Positions 23,797-36,528 of a stretch of DNA of 64,000 bases are shown piece by piece. The notes beneath the pieces are model-generated. The model ran no database searches. It was not told the DNA's origin and was given only the letters and a program-made list of their open reading frames with translations. The DNA is from Phlebotomus papatasi. Taxonomy: Eukaryota; Arthropoda; Insecta; Diptera; Psychodidae. The position numbers were made by a program, and so were the translations under genes. Each line of letters starts with the position of its first letter. Within the stretch, counting starts at the first letter, position 1. The stretch is taken from the NCBI RefSeq assembly GCF_024763615.1, contig NC_077224.1, forward strand, positions 61,080,712 to 61,144,711, in the 5' to 3' direction.

Positions 23797-26700
23797 TTAC
23801 TGACGCCAAGTGGAAAATGCCGAACTGAAAAACCAAGAACAGAGAGGAAGAGGAATCAATAGCAACTAAAATCTAGGTTGAAAGAAAAATGTTCAAATTT
23901 TCAGCTCACCCTCCAAATTGCATTTTTGCCTGATTGGCATTGTTGTTCTGTGCCAGATTCCCAAAAGTCATTCCCGTATCTGATGATCCAAGAGCTGCAA
24001 ACAAATTATTTTGCTGATTGGTTGGCGCTGAAAAAGCTACAAAAATTATATTTGTTAATTTATAGCGCCTTAACCTCATTTACAAGTAATCCAAAAAGTA
24101 TTTATTATCAAAACTTACTGTTGTTAGTTTCCAATGAAAATGATCCAAATCCTGTTGATTTGAGAGGAGACCCAAATGTTGCTGCTCCGCCAAAAGTTGG
24201 TGATGAACCAAATGTCGGAGGACCACCAAATGTGGGTGCAGCTCCAAAAGCCGCTGCAGTAGTAAATTTTTAAATGTCAATTTTAAAATTCGATGTGCTA
24301 ACTATTACAGGGGTGCCCTTATTTCTTTTTTTCAACCTTTCCCTAATTTACTAAATGTTTCCACTACATCTACCAAAAGACAGCTGGCTATCTTTTGATT
24401 TTAGTCCTAAACTATTTGTGATAAAGAGCTATATCAAACAAATCTATTTCTAACCCTGCCCTTTTGATATTTCTCACAAAGTTCTTTTTTATTTATTAAA
24501 AATTACCACACTATTTAGATTAGATTCTTATTTATCAAGAAAATTCAACACATCTTAAATGTTCATAATAAAGTGTTCTTGAAATTTATATTTATGTAAG
24601 ATATTTAAATAATAAATTATTTAAGCGTCTCAAAAAAACTACTTTTTTTTAACTTACGTGTCGGTTTCGCAAAAGCATTTGGTGATCCAAAACCAGTTTG
24701 TGCCACTGAAGGTCCTCCTTGAGCAAATGCTCCAGACGGCGACCCAAAGGAGCTACCACCACCAAATGCCGAAGGTGATCCAAAGACAGAACTTGTCTGC
24801 TGTTGCTGCTGACCAAAACCAAATCCAGATGATGGAGTACTACTATTGGTACTTCCGCCTCCGAAAACCGAAGATTGTGGTGCTGCTTGTGTTCCACCAA
24901 AAACTGATCCTCCACCAAAAACAGACGTAGTGGATGTAGTAGGAGTAGTTGCACCTCCTCCAAAAATACTTGATCCAGTATTTGGTGTCATACTACCACC
25001 AAAGATACTTCCAGTTGATGATGGTGTACTTGGTTGACCGAAAACACTACTACCACCAAATATACCAGTTGAACTCTTATTTGGTGTTCCAAAAACTGAC
25101 GAATTTTCATTCTGAGATTGAACTTGAAAGCCCGAAGATGATCCAAAAAGTGATCCACCACTCGATCCAAAAGGACTCGTTGATGTTGTAGTTGCTAAAG
25201 TACCACCAAAAGGACTGGTTGATGCTGCAGAAGATGTTGTGAGGCTGGCAAAAGGACTAGCAACAGTTGTTGTAGTTGCAGTTGATTGAGCACCAAATGG
25301 TTGAGGATCAGGTTTGATAACTCCACTGAAGAAACCCGCAGGTGGCGACGTGGTTGTTGTTGTAGTCTGAGCAACACTCGATACGGGCGTTGATGTAATG
25401 GTCATAGATCCAAATGAAACTTTGAAGGGTTCAGCAGAAGTAACAGGCGCAGCTTGAGCCGAAGTCGTTGTCGTAGTTGATGTGTTCCCACCGAAAATCG
25501 ATGAGGTTGTTGTTTTAGCGGTTGATGCAAAAATTGACGAAGTTGCCGTTGGAGTTGTTGTTGTGGCAGTACTGGCACCAAAATTCCCAAGAGAAAACAC
25601 AGAAAATGGCTTCTCATCTGGAGCTTTTTCTGCTACATTTGGCTGACAAAAAGACAGATTCTTCAGCAAGTTGTCTGCATCGAAAGCAGACGAACTAGTT
25701 GTAACAGTTGTTGTTGTAGTCTTTGAGATTGTACTTGTTGCAGCGGCAGTGGATGGTGTGGTTGAAACAACTGCTGGCACGGATATTGAAGTCTCTTTCG
25801 TAGCAGACGGAGTAGTTGCAATAGGAAAAGCAAACTTGAATCCTGTATCTTCTTTCTTCGGTACATCTGCTTCTTTTGTCACTGCAGCTGTTGTCGTCGT
25901 TGCAGGCGTACTCAAAACAGTTGCCTCCAACGCTGCCATAGGAGTTATGGTGAATCCTGTACTTGATGACAAGTTCGCTGTAGTTGGAGCGGTTGTAGCA
26001 ACGGCTACTGGTTTATCACTCTTTGCAACACTATCAGTCTGAGCCGTCTGAGCCAATGATCCAAAAGATGATAAAGTACTAAAAATGGAAGTGGATGACG
26101 GAACACTTGAAGCCGCAGCCAGTTGACTGAAAATACTTGTTGTTGCAGTCGTGGCAGCAACAGATGATGAAACAGGAGCAAAAACCGGTCCAGCCTTGTT
26201 GCCTTGATTGAATACACCAAGGGGTGATTTTTGGATGTTGAAAGAAAACGGTGTTGTCTTTGTTTGTTCGGATGACTTTTCATCTTTAACATCCCGCTTC
26301 GCATTCTCATTAGATCCACCATTCTTGGTAAGCAATGCTGCAACTGTGGGGCTTGCAATTGATGGCTTTGTAGTAACTGCTATTGTAGGTTTAGTTCCAA
26401 ACACCACTTCCTGCTGAGGCGGTTTCTTTTCTTCGACTTCTACTTTAGTGGCACCAAAAGTAAAAGCCTTTGTTTCACTTTTTGGCTGAAAGATTGATGG
26501 TACCGTCGATGTAAACGGCTTACTGGCTTCAAAACCACCCAAAGGAGCTTTCGTTGCTACGAAGCTTGGTGGCTTGGATTCAGTTTGCGGTATAGATTTT
26601 GATGTGGGTGGCTTGGCCTTAGCTACAGGTCGAGCAGGAGGTGGTGCTTTTGTATCGATAACCTTTATAGGTTGTGTGGGGTTTAACGTACCGCCAAAGC

Positions 26701-29700
26701 TAAAACTAGGCGCTGGCATACTTGGTTGTGGACTTTGCTGAACTGCCTGTGAAGTCTTAATTCTTGCAGCAGCTTCTCGCTTTTCCTGTACAATCTCCGA
26801 ATTAATACCTTTCCTTTCTGGTCTCTTGGGATGAATTGTACGTACAGTGTGACCTTTCAGAAGATCCTGTAGTTTTTTCATCTTGTTTGGACCAAGTTTC
26901 TTAGTTTCTGCTTCAACTTGTTCAACCAGCGCTAGTGACACTATCGAATCGGACAATGAATCAATTTCCTGGATGTTTGGTGTTTTCTTGGTTAGCTTAA
27001 TGTCCAACTTCTGCTTGATGTCATTCAGCCTCTTCTGTTGTCCCATCAGTATCTCTCGTTGAACATTAATTGTTTGATAGATGACTTCCATTTTAGGAAC
27101 TCTCATACGATCCTTCTTGTACTGCTTCTTCTCCTCTTCATGCAAAACCCAAGTACTGTCAATTTGCTTATTGATCTCTTCCAGATGAACTCGATTGTTT
27201 GTCAACATGGCTTGCAATTTGCTCAATTGCCTCCTGTTGGTCTGATTCACTCCACTGCGTAAGTTGATGTTTGTGTACGTAGGATTAGCCACAACTTCCC
27301 ACTTACTCTTAGCCTCGGCTGTCATCATGAAAGCCTCATTGAGGGACATTGTAAGGAGTCTAACATCAGCACTTAGAGAATCATTGCTCTCAGTAGCTTG
27401 ATCGGTCAAATCCGTCAACTCACGCAACTGCTTTGTTATGCTAGACAAAGTTTCCTGACTGCCGATCTGCGTGCTAATGTTCTGAGAGCGTTTTGTTATC
27501 TCTTTGAGATCCTTCTCGAATGCATGAACTTCTTCAGCAATCATCTTCTGAATTACAGCGTTGTTCTCCTCATCTAACGGAATAACCGCTGAACTTTTCT
27601 CCGGAGCTGGCTTCCTTTCACTTGTCTGACTGGCTGAATAATTCGGAGGAACAGTAATGAACGGTTTAGACTGTTCTAAAGACACTGGAGCGGCCTGAGG
27701 TTTCGGTGCAGCCTTAACAGGAGCAGGTGCAGCAGGAGTAGTTACCTTACCTGTGTTTGCAACACTTCCAAATGGTAACGCAGTCATCTGACCGCCTATA
27801 CCTCCCCCAAACACTGTTGTATTTACAGTCTTTGGCACATTCTCATTCGGTACACCAAAAGACGCAACAGGTTTGTTCACAGACTGTTGCCCAATACTTA
27901 CAAAAACACTCGTTGGGGCCTTAAAAGTCTCCGAATTCCCAAAAATTGGTTTAGCCTTTTGCTGAATCACAGGAGTCGACGCTGCTGTAGGAGCCATCGA
28001 CAAATTGAGTTCACTCTCTTTTGACGCTGTCATGGAAATGCCAGTGGAAACTGGTGGTGCTTGAGTCTGAACGGGTGGAGGTTTTGGCATTGGAGCAGCC
28101 ATAACAAACTCTCCTAGCCCCGTTGTGTCTTGTAGTGGACGTGGTGGAGAACAAATTCCAGGGACATTTTGTATTGTATTGAGGATATTGAAGGATACCA
28201 AGACACCATCAGTGGAAAGCAAGTGAATCATTGGCATCACAGGCATTTCTGTCTCGCCGATGGTTAGTCGGTGAGTACAACCTGTTTCAAGAGAAAACCC
28301 TATCGGGTAGCTCTCTTGTTTCTTTGCAGTTAGCGGTAGCTCTGCTCTAGCTTCATCAAGCTGAAAACATATTATGATCTCAATAATACGAACATGACGC
28401 CTATCATTTGGTTTATGGATTAAGTACATCTCCCTGTTCTTATTATTACAAAGGTAGATAACCGGTCCTAGGATTTCGAGGTAGTTAGGTTTTTGGATAT
28501 TTCTATATGAGCATTTCCTATGCCCAGGGCGGTTTTACTTTTGTTTATCAAGTTGTGTTTGTCAGTCTTCTCGTTTTTCTGTTTGGTACCGACGGACGTA
28601 GAAATCAAATGATAGGAAATATCGACTTCGGATTTTCGATGTGCTCTTCATAAATAGAGATACAATTTGAATAGGTTTCAGATGTAAATCTTTTAGAAGT
28701 TACCTAGATGCATATTTCTTTTATACGGGAGGATCTAGCCGGGCAGTTAAAAGAAGAGTTAATTTCATCTCTCAGTATTTTTTGTACCTAGATTGCAGCA
28801 CATCATTTATTTGGCTTAATTGAGAGGCGCGAGGGGTTAGGGCGGGTTCGATGCATAACCTCTTCCTGGTAGGCCCTACTAATATAAATGACAAAAGATT
28901 TGGTAATCAACCTCTGTTTGCAGTAACGGAGGCAGTTTAATGGCTACGGTAATACTAAACACTTTGTCAGGCAGTCACCAGGATCAGCGAATAAGATGAC
29001 TTTGCAACAAAAAAGCCAGTGATAAGCCCAGATAAGCTAGTAGTAGCTGAGATTCTTTACAGGCGACCTCGAAGTGCGTACTACTCGGGGTCCTTATCCG
29101 TTTCTGCCTCCAAGAACAGTTTGTTGTACGAAATTTTAATTAACAATTTTCAAGTATTCCGAGTTGCAAGAACCCTGAGTTGCATGCACTCAGAGGTAGC
29201 CTGTAAAGAATCTCAGCTACCGTAAGTGCGAAAGTGGCTTTGATCCCCTTCTCAACGTAAACTTTTCTTTACAGTAGCCTCTCCCTCAATCGGGTCTTTT
29301 TCAATCGGGTGCAAAATTTTGTTGACAATTTTCACGTTTGATTATGAAGCAAATTTGCTCAAATTCGCTGTAGTCCCTCTTGTTTTATCATGATTCTTTG
29401 AACGCTTTTTGTGGAATTTACAATGATTTTGACGCCCACGGGTTAAAGTTTTGACAATTATAAACGGGACGGGACCGTACGGACAGCACGGGACCAGACG
29501 GATGTGACGGGACCAGTCGGACGGGACCAGTGATACTTGTAATCTATGAGTGTCAAAACGTTTAAATTTAAAATTTGGTCTCGATCTGAAAATTTCACAT
29601 CGGATCACAAAAGCTGAGATTGTAAAGAATCTTAATTAAAAATACTTTAAGTAAAATATAAAATGCATATTTTTAATAAAAATATGGTAATTCTTTCAAT

Positions 29701-32700
29701 TGAAATAATAATTATTTTCAGACCATTCGCTGTGATCAGCGAAAACTAGACAATACATCAAACATTTATCGGATAATAGGCCTATTTTGTTAGCCAAACC
29801 TCCCACAGTTTTTCGGGTGGTAGGTCGTTTGGGCTAGCTAAGACACAAACTATTTTCGGTGATAATCTTTCGGGTGAGCCGAGACACCCACCTTTTAGTC
29901 AGGTGCATTTCGAGTGTTTTTAAAGAGTTTTTATATGGTCTTTTATATGCTTTATAAATTTCAAAAAAGGTTGGAACTTCTTAAAATCCTTCACTAAAAG
30001 CACAAAGCACATAAAAAACAATAGTAATGTAATTGAAACTACAAGTATTTTCTCGTGGTTGAGGGTTTTAAAGGTTCTACATCGCGTATTTCCTAACCGA
30101 TCGGGGAAAATTTGAGGTCATTGAAAAGGTCTTGGAATTCCGCACACACCTAATCCTGTTCTTACCGGTTATCGGTACATATAAATATATAGAGTAATAT
30201 ACGGGCTTCAGATCTAAGACTTAGCCATATAGCTAAATTGCTCTAATTTTTTTTATCAATCACGATTTTTTGGAAAAATTTAACTTGGAATTGTATTATT
30301 AAATATAAGAGACCTATAGATTCTCAAAAAGCAATAAAATTGCTCGCTATTTAGGATTTTGAGACCCTTGGGAACTGGGCTAAGCCTCTAGTCTGAAGAC
30401 CGCTTAACTGTGCCAAAATTTCGCCATTGTTAAGCGCCAAGGTCTTAAGTTTGAAATGTAATATTTTTAATACAAATTGAATTTTTTTTGTTACGTCTTC
30501 TTAAGCAGTGTTCCTTGAAACCTTGTAGACAGTTTATCATCTTTATTTTCTCTAAAATCATTCTTAACACATTTTAAAATGAATAAAAATGTACACATAG
30601 CTTTGGTGGCCTATTTTGGCCACCTTCATTCTCAAAGTTCTTTGTCCTTCTAGAGTTCTTCCAATGTCTTTTTCACATAATCGCGTTTGTCGAAGCGATA
30701 CCTTTTTTTGTTATTTTTAGCATTGTAAAATCTCCAAAGTATGCAAAAATGAAAAATTCATGGAAATTCGAGGCACAAAAGTGGCCGGAATTGCAATCTG
30801 GCCGAAATTTGGTACACTTACCCTATTCCGGATCTTTTTTAAATACAGTAGACTCTCTCAAATTCGGGCATTTGTGACCAAAATGTCACCCGAATTAGAG
30901 AGAAATTCGGGCATTAAACTATTTGAAATGCAACGATTTTTTGTTCATCTGAGTGCTCATATTCAGCTTAGATATTCATACTTTTTGTGAATTGCTGTAA
31001 AAAATCTTAATAATAAAAAATCTCATCACAACTGAGGCAATGCATATCAAATTTGGACATATTTGTTTCATTCGATAATCATAGTCAAACTTGAAAAATG
31101 TCAACAAACTTGTTTAAATGTAACTGCTGCCCGAATTAAAAAGTAGCCCGATCTTAAAAGAGCCGAATTAGCGAGAGTCTACTGTAATGCGAAATAATTT
31201 TCGGAGTTTTCGGAGCGTTCGAACTCGGAGCATTTCGCAATCGTAATGGCGCTGGCACACCTTTTCAATTTAGTGAAATTCAATCGATTGAAATTTTACC
31301 TCTTGCTCTTTTAAACTGAAATAAGATATGTTTGTCTCTTTCTGTCAAATGAAAATTGAAATTTCAATTTCATTTTCAATTTCAATTTGAAATTTCATTT
31401 GACAGAAAGAGACAGCTGTATCTAATTTCAGTTTGAAAGAGTAAGAGGTAAAATTTCAATCGATTGAATTTTACTCAATTGAAAAGGTGTGCCAGCGCCA
31501 TAAGGACGTTTTTTTCATTTTTTTGTAGTGTAATGGGTTAATATCGACAATGTAAAGACCGTTTTTTTCCGTGTAATGCAATAGTTGGGATGTCGTTCAA
31601 GTTTGGATTTCAGGAAGAATTGCAGATGAGAGATTTTAACCCTTTAAGGACTATTGGGTCACCTGTAACCCAAAAACAAAATTTTTCCTATGAGCATCTA
31701 AAGTTAAGTTTCGCTCTAAAAAGTCAGAAAACATGACTTTTTCTGTCCCTCGATTTTTGACCTTCTCATCCTTAAAGGGTTAACCAAAGGGTGAATAAGT
31801 AGCTCCCAGAGTGAACTGTGAGCGGGGATCGGCAGATCGGCACAATTTGGCCAGAGATCGGCAAATTGGCGCCATTTTTGGAAGAAATCGACAAATCGGC
31901 ATTCGAGCAAACCGTGAGCGGAACAGTTATCTACCCCTTGATTTCGACTTACCATGCACCACTGTCTCCAAACGGGAGCATCTCCAGTCTCATTCGTGGC
32001 CAGAACTCCAACTTCCATGCTGTTAGCCGATGCCACGAGAAGCGTGTTCCAGGGCAGAATATGAATTAGATAGACTTGCGTCTGCCTCGGACCAGAGCCA
32101 CTGTAGCAGATATCCTCGTAGTTGATGCATGAGATCTGGCCAATTTTGGGCGCATTGACAACATAGAGGCAAGGAGGGGAAGGTTCAGCCGGTGCAAAAG
32201 CCACGGCAAATTGATACGTTGACAGCCACTGAATAGAGATAGCCTGAAGGGGTCCGGACTGTTGATCTAGAGGACACTCAATGATCCGGATGGCCTTCAA
32301 GTCGGGCTTGTACTGAATCAACCTGCCACCCGGACAACCAGCTACAATTTGCTTGCCCTTGGGACTCCAGCAAACACTGGAAATGGCTTGGGACTTGTCA
32401 ACAGTGTGAAATTCGAAACCCTGATCTTTCAGCACAAACATCGACAGGGCTCCATTTTCGAGACAAACAGCCAAGACGCCCGGAATCGTTGGATTCCAGG
32501 CAAGTTGCTTGGATCGCACTCCATTGTCCGGAGACAATCGGATATTGTGCAGAGCCTTCACGTGCTGCGACAGGAAGGATTGAATGGCATAAAGGATTAT
32601 CATTGTAATGCCATTGATAACAACATCCACAGCCAGGAGCGTATTGTCGCAATTGACAGCTATTTGTGTGGCTTCGCTGGGAAGGGGAATTGTTCTTATG

Positions 32701-33088
32701 GGAACTGCCTCATCAGCTGCTTTATCTCCCGTGAGAGCCGACAGCTGAATAACTGTACAAAAACCCCCCAATAAACCTCAATACGAACCAGAAATCCGTA
32801 AAATACAAAAATATCCCTTACCTTTGAGTTCCGGCTGTGGAGACGCCACAAAAACCAATCCGAAAGCACTTGCAGTGGCTACTAATTGGCAATTCGGCTT
32901 GGTATTGACATCAGCACTGAAAATCCTCACTCTACTTTGCAATTTAAACTGCACTTCCTGCAAAATAGGAGAAAATGCAGGATGTTTGAGTCCAACATAA
33001 CCTGACTAAATTTCCTGAATGCTCTTTTTGTGTGATTGAAGATATTACTCACCGTCACATCTATAAAATCTGGTGCTTTCTCAACCAT
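23797..33088 (-). CDS. Nup214: Nuclear pore FG nucleoporin Nup214
   Basis: This is a cytoplasmic-face nucleoporin that works with Nup88 in mRNA and protein export. Seven exons: 33088-33053, 32957-32822, 32752-31953, 28360-24658, 24253-24119, 24036-23910 and 23824-23797. The total is 4965 nt, or 1654 aa, close to insect Nup214 size. Residues 1 to about 410 form the N-terminal beta-propeller (LLAVD, CWSPKGKQIVAGCPGG, IQWLSTYQFAVAF, PMIHLLSTDGVLVSF). A charged helical or coiled-coil region follows at about 590-860. The C-terminal part is Ser/Thr/Ala-rich with many FG repeats (SVFGGG, SSIFGG, FGSP). Exon 1 codes for only 12 residues (MVEKAPDFIDVT). The last exon adds SAFSTWRQ and stop; if its intron is not removed, translation stops at once after QFGG. 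Intron 3 (3.6 kb) splits the propeller at ...RQWCM/LDEARAE.... No missing blade is evident. Confidence 0.96.
29044..29219. mobile_element. 176-bp MITE related to the TAGGTGAGATTC family
   Basis: The ends TAGCTGAGATTCTTTACAGGC and GCCTGTAAAGAATCTCAGCTA are perfect 21-bp inverted repeats. The outer bases resemble the TAGGTGAGATTCTTAA termini at 3277 and 19865, suggesting a common superfamily. Confidence 0.8.
29461..29530 (+). repeat. Degenerate GC-rich decamer repeat
   Basis: Variants of ACGGGACCAG recur about seven times (acgggacggg, acgggaccag, cggatgtgac, gggaccagtc). A small minisatellite inside the intron. Confidence 0.6.
30200..30402 (+). repeat. 200-bp dispersed repeat, copy 2
   Basis: Matches 20002-20202 in the same orientation, from tacgggcttcagatctaag to ctctagtctgaagaccg. 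Confidence 0.6.
30846..31184. mobile_element. TA-flanked MITE (CAGTAGACTCTC ends)
   Basis: Flanked by TA at 30844-30845 and 31185-31186. Ends CAGTAGACTCTCTCAAATTCGG and CCGAATTAGCGAGAGTCTACTG are inverted repeats. TA plus CAGT-type ends suggest a Tc1/mariner or pogo-related non-autonomous element of 339 bp. Confidence 0.85.
31246..31501. mobile_element. 256-bp near-perfect hairpin element
   Basis: ATGGCGCTGGCACACC...and...GGTGTGCCAGCGCCAT are the ends of two arms of about 125 bp that pair almost throughout, including caatcgattgaa and ctgtcaaatg blocks. There is practically no loop. It is a MITE-like or foldback sequence with no coding potential. Confidence 0.8.
31640..31779. mobile_element. 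piggyBac-like MITE (CCCTTTAAGGAC ends)
   Basis: TTAA flanks at 31636-31639 and 31780-31783. Ends CCCTTTAAGGACTATTGGG and CTCATCCTTAAAGGG are inverted. It shares its terminus with the sequences at 12806 and 16871. Confidence 0.8.
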
Positions 33089-33636
33089 TTTGCAGCACTA
33101 TCATGCAAAATGTTAAAATTTTGAGTTAGAAATTGCAGAAAATGCTGAAAAAACACGCAACTAATTTTCACAAATTGCGGAACACTCACAGTAATTCACT
33201 TACTTACCACACCCAGCATGGGGGCGCTAGAAACGCGTAGGAGAAAAACATTCAAAATTCAAATTCAACGTTAAACACTTCGTCAGTTCAATCAGCATTT
33301 GTCGTAACATCATTTTGCGATTATGAGATTACATATTCAGAATCGTCGTAATTTTGTTTATTATACTCACTTGAGAAAAAGAAACTTTTATAAGCCCAAT
33401 AAAGTTATTAAAAAAAATATCGTAAGTGCACTTTAATAATAAAAATTTATTTCCATTTTTGGAAAAGTTACGACAAATTTCCATACAAAATATTCTCTAA
33501 TCAGCATTTGCCGTAACTTCTTTTGCTCATTTGCGTGGTTTGCGTGGCTTGCAATTTGCAACAAAATTGTAATATTTCTCAATAAAACGTTCATAAACTT
33601 TTCCAAATATCCAAAGACAGTACTAATCATACGATA

Positions 33637-35180
33637 GGGGAGACTGGGGCAAGAGTCACAAAACGGATATTTTATTTTTTTACAAGCTGCCCTGGCGCAC
33701 CAGAAATTTCTAATTAGTACAGTTTCATAGGAAATTTAATGCTCTTTCTACAACTTTGTGAAAGTCATTTTCCTAGGAAATACATTTATCGAGCTGTTTT
33801 CTAAAAGGTAATTTTGTGACCATTTTCAAAAATGCTGGGGCAAATAGTACCAAGTATTAGATATTATCACATTTTGATTTGCTTTATTACGAGCTTTCGT
33901 AAATTTAAAAAATAGCTAGGTAACATATTCTCATAGGAAATTTATTCCTCTGCATCTTACATCTTTTTAAAACACAGTTTTCTCTATCTGAAGGAGAAAA
34001 GCGCTTTTAACTCTTTCGTCTCCTTTGGGACTCTGGGTACCCATGGAAAAAAGAATTTTTTTAGACTATTTAGAATCGATAAAATTCCGATTCTTCTGGA
34101 TAATTACAAACTATAAGGATGTCCAAATCTAGGATATTTTTTGCAGGATCCCAATTAACTCCTGAGCTAAGATATTCTTGGTCAAAAATCGTGAATTTTC
34201 GATTTTCTGCTTCCTTGCACATATTGTGACTTTTTTCATATTTCTAGACCCGAATAAGGAAAAACCTCTCGGGGCCAATAAGTATAATAACTAACAATTA
34301 CAGATTACATAAATTCGAAAAACAATTTTTTCTTAAATTTTCAAAAAACTTGTTCAAAGTTGATGGGAATTCTCGACCGCATGAATCTTGAGGTCAAATG
34401 TAAGGTTATCCCGCCAATGCCCGCCATTTGCTTTTTGACACCAACCTTGTAAGAAAATTCGAGCGGGAGCGAAATTTTTGTCAATATGGCCGATAATTTT
34501 GACATTTGGCAGCGAAAAAGATTGCTTTCGGGGAAGTTTTTCCTATTCTTCCAGATTTTGGTGAATTCTGATTGTCCAGGAAGTGTTTTTTTGGCTCTTG
34601 AGAAAGCTTAATGTGTCTGCAATAACATCCTGTTGAGAGAAATGTGTGTTAAAGTGTTATTCTGTGAAATATTTTGAGGAATCTGTTGGCAAGCAGGAGC
34701 TGGGTGTCCTTTTTAGCACTTCCTGGACATCCCACAAGATACTGGTCAATAATTCTTCTTGTTTTAGTGATCAACATTGTAAAGGAGTCATTTGACACGC
34801 AAAAATAATTCACAAAATTGATATTATTGGCTTTTGGAAAATTGAAGTTTGTCCAAGTTTGTATCCTTTGCGTTCTTTAGGGGACGAGACTTCCCATGAG
34901 TTTTCCAATTTCCCAGAGGCGGAGAAAATTCTTTCTCTACAAAAGTATCATATTTGACCACTAAGACTTACAATAAAGTGAGTTTTACTGAAAATCGTTC
35001 GCTGGATATGTTGTGGTCCGGAAAGAGTTAAAGTTATTTTAGAAAAGAAAACACACAAGAGACTGTAAATCGCTTGACCAATGCAATCTACAAGCAGCGA
35101 GATATGGAAATGACGTTTCTTCTCGCCGTGAGACATCAGAAATTGCTTCGGTCTTTGTGACTTTTTGCCCCAGTCTCCCC
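33637..35180. mobile_element. 1.54 kb TA-flanked element (GGGGAGACTGGG family)
   Basis: TA at 33635-33636 and 35181-35182. Ends GGGGAGACTGGGGCAAGAGTC and AGTCTCCCC preceded by gactttttgcccc are inverted. A partial extra terminus (gactttttgctcgtctcccc) lies at 35257-35278. It belongs to the same family as 10702-10916. It hosts a second nested element. Confidence 0.75.
34011..35027. mobile_element. Nested TTAA-flanked element
   Basis: TTAA at 34007-34010 and 35028-35031. Ends CTCTTTCGTCTCC and GGTCCGGAAAGAG are partly inverted (CTCTTTC / GAAAGAG). This is compatible with a piggyBac-like non-autonomous element nested inside 33637-35180, but the ends match over only a short length. Confidence 0.45.
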
Positions 35181-36528
35181 TATTCATTGAAAAATATTAA
35201 TAATAAAAAATTATTATTTGCAAACATTCATTGCTAAATGAACAATTTTCAATTTGTGACTTTTTGCTCGTCTCCCCTATTAAATCATTTTAATTCAATA
35301 TTTGTGAGAAAAAAAATGAAAAAAAATCCCTGCCCATCTGTCATTAGTGTAAATGAAGCTAATTCAAAACATGCCCCAAATGGAAATTTTTCGCTACTCC
35401 AAATGGAAACATCATAGTTTTCACGATAAATACAGTACAAAATTATTATATTTATATATTTTCTATACCACAGTTTCATTATTTAGTTAATTTTGCTCCA
35501 AATAAAGCGAAAATCCATTCATATTTACAAATTTTAATTTGTCAATTTATCAGAAAAATTAAAAGTGTAGCTTTTCAACTTTAATTTTTTCATAGATCGA
35601 CCATATTTTTCAATGAAAAACACAATGAGGTGACTGTTGTTTATTCTTTTTGTTTAACATTTATGTCATATTTCTGGCTAATTTTACTTATATTAAATGC
35701 TAATCTTTATTGTTAACGGTACGTGAAGTTTTCAAAATCCTGCACTCAGGAGTAACTCAACAAAGTTTTGGAAGCCTTTCGTCGCGGTTTTACTTACACT
35801 CTTTGTCTCCAATTAGAAACTTTCCCTTGGTTCCATTTGGTTTAATTTGTTTCCAATTGAAGCATTTTGCATTCGTGTATTTTTCTTGTATTTAAGAAGT
35901 TTTCAAATTATATCTAAAGAATTCTCACTATACAGTAACATTCTAGAAGAGTCAAGGAGCAAATTTATGTAATTCTTTTCAGAAAAAATTGAAGTTAATG
36001 TGTTGAATTTCTGTCAAAGTTAAACCGTCTGGAAAAGGTTTTGAATTAGGACATTTACCCTAATTCAAAACAGAATAAACAACGCGGCGCACAAAATTTA
36101 TTCAATAAAATGTATAACAGTTTATAACAGGGATAACAGTTTAACTGACTAATTTAGTCAAATAAAGACACTTATTATCACCAGACTAAATGAAATTGAT
36201 ATAATGCATTTTTAAAAATTGTCATAACTTCTAAGATTTCCATCATTTCCATACATTGGAAGCATTGGAAGTTACGGCTTTGTAAACGATGGAAGTTACG
36301 ATAAAATCTTATTGTGTTTCATTTGACTCTATATCTTAGTTTTTAAATCATTTTATAAAGATTTTCTCGAATTAACTTACAGTTTATTAGTGCCACTTTT
36401 ATTATTTTGACTCAAAAGTATCGCATTCGGGGCTAATTTTTAAGCAAAAAAAAGCTGAACTGAAAATTTCGTCTCCTGAAAAGTTGTCAAAAGGAAGTTA
36501 CGACAAATGCTGATTTAACTGACGACTT

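Larger units (their letters stand above)
28361..31952 (-). other. Repeat-filled third intron of Nup214
   Basis: The donor GTAAGT follows CATG at 31953 and the acceptor TTTTCAG precedes 28360. Inside are five inverted-repeat or dispersed repeats (annotated separately) and a short GC-rich degenerate repeat. From 28443 to 29043 and from 29620 to 30199 nothing gene-like was seen. Confidence 0.8.
33281..36524. mobile_element. 3.2 kb TIR element with ACTT target duplication
   Basis: Left end CGTCAGTTCAATCAGCATTT and right end AAATGCTGATTTAACTGACG are inverted repeats of about 30 bp (with gtcgtaac / gttacgac). ACTT flanks both sides (33277-33280 and 36525-36528). Internal echoes of the end (cagcatttgccgtaac near 33505; gttacggc and gttacgat near 36265-36300) occur. 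It is enlarged by the nested element 33637-35180. No transposase was recognised. Confidence 0.6.

Noticed and set aside
24649..26417. Many open frames on both strands within the Nup214 FG region
   Set aside because: Shadows of the Ser/Thr/Ala/Gly-rich FG repeats. Only the minus-strand frame matches a known family and splices correctly.
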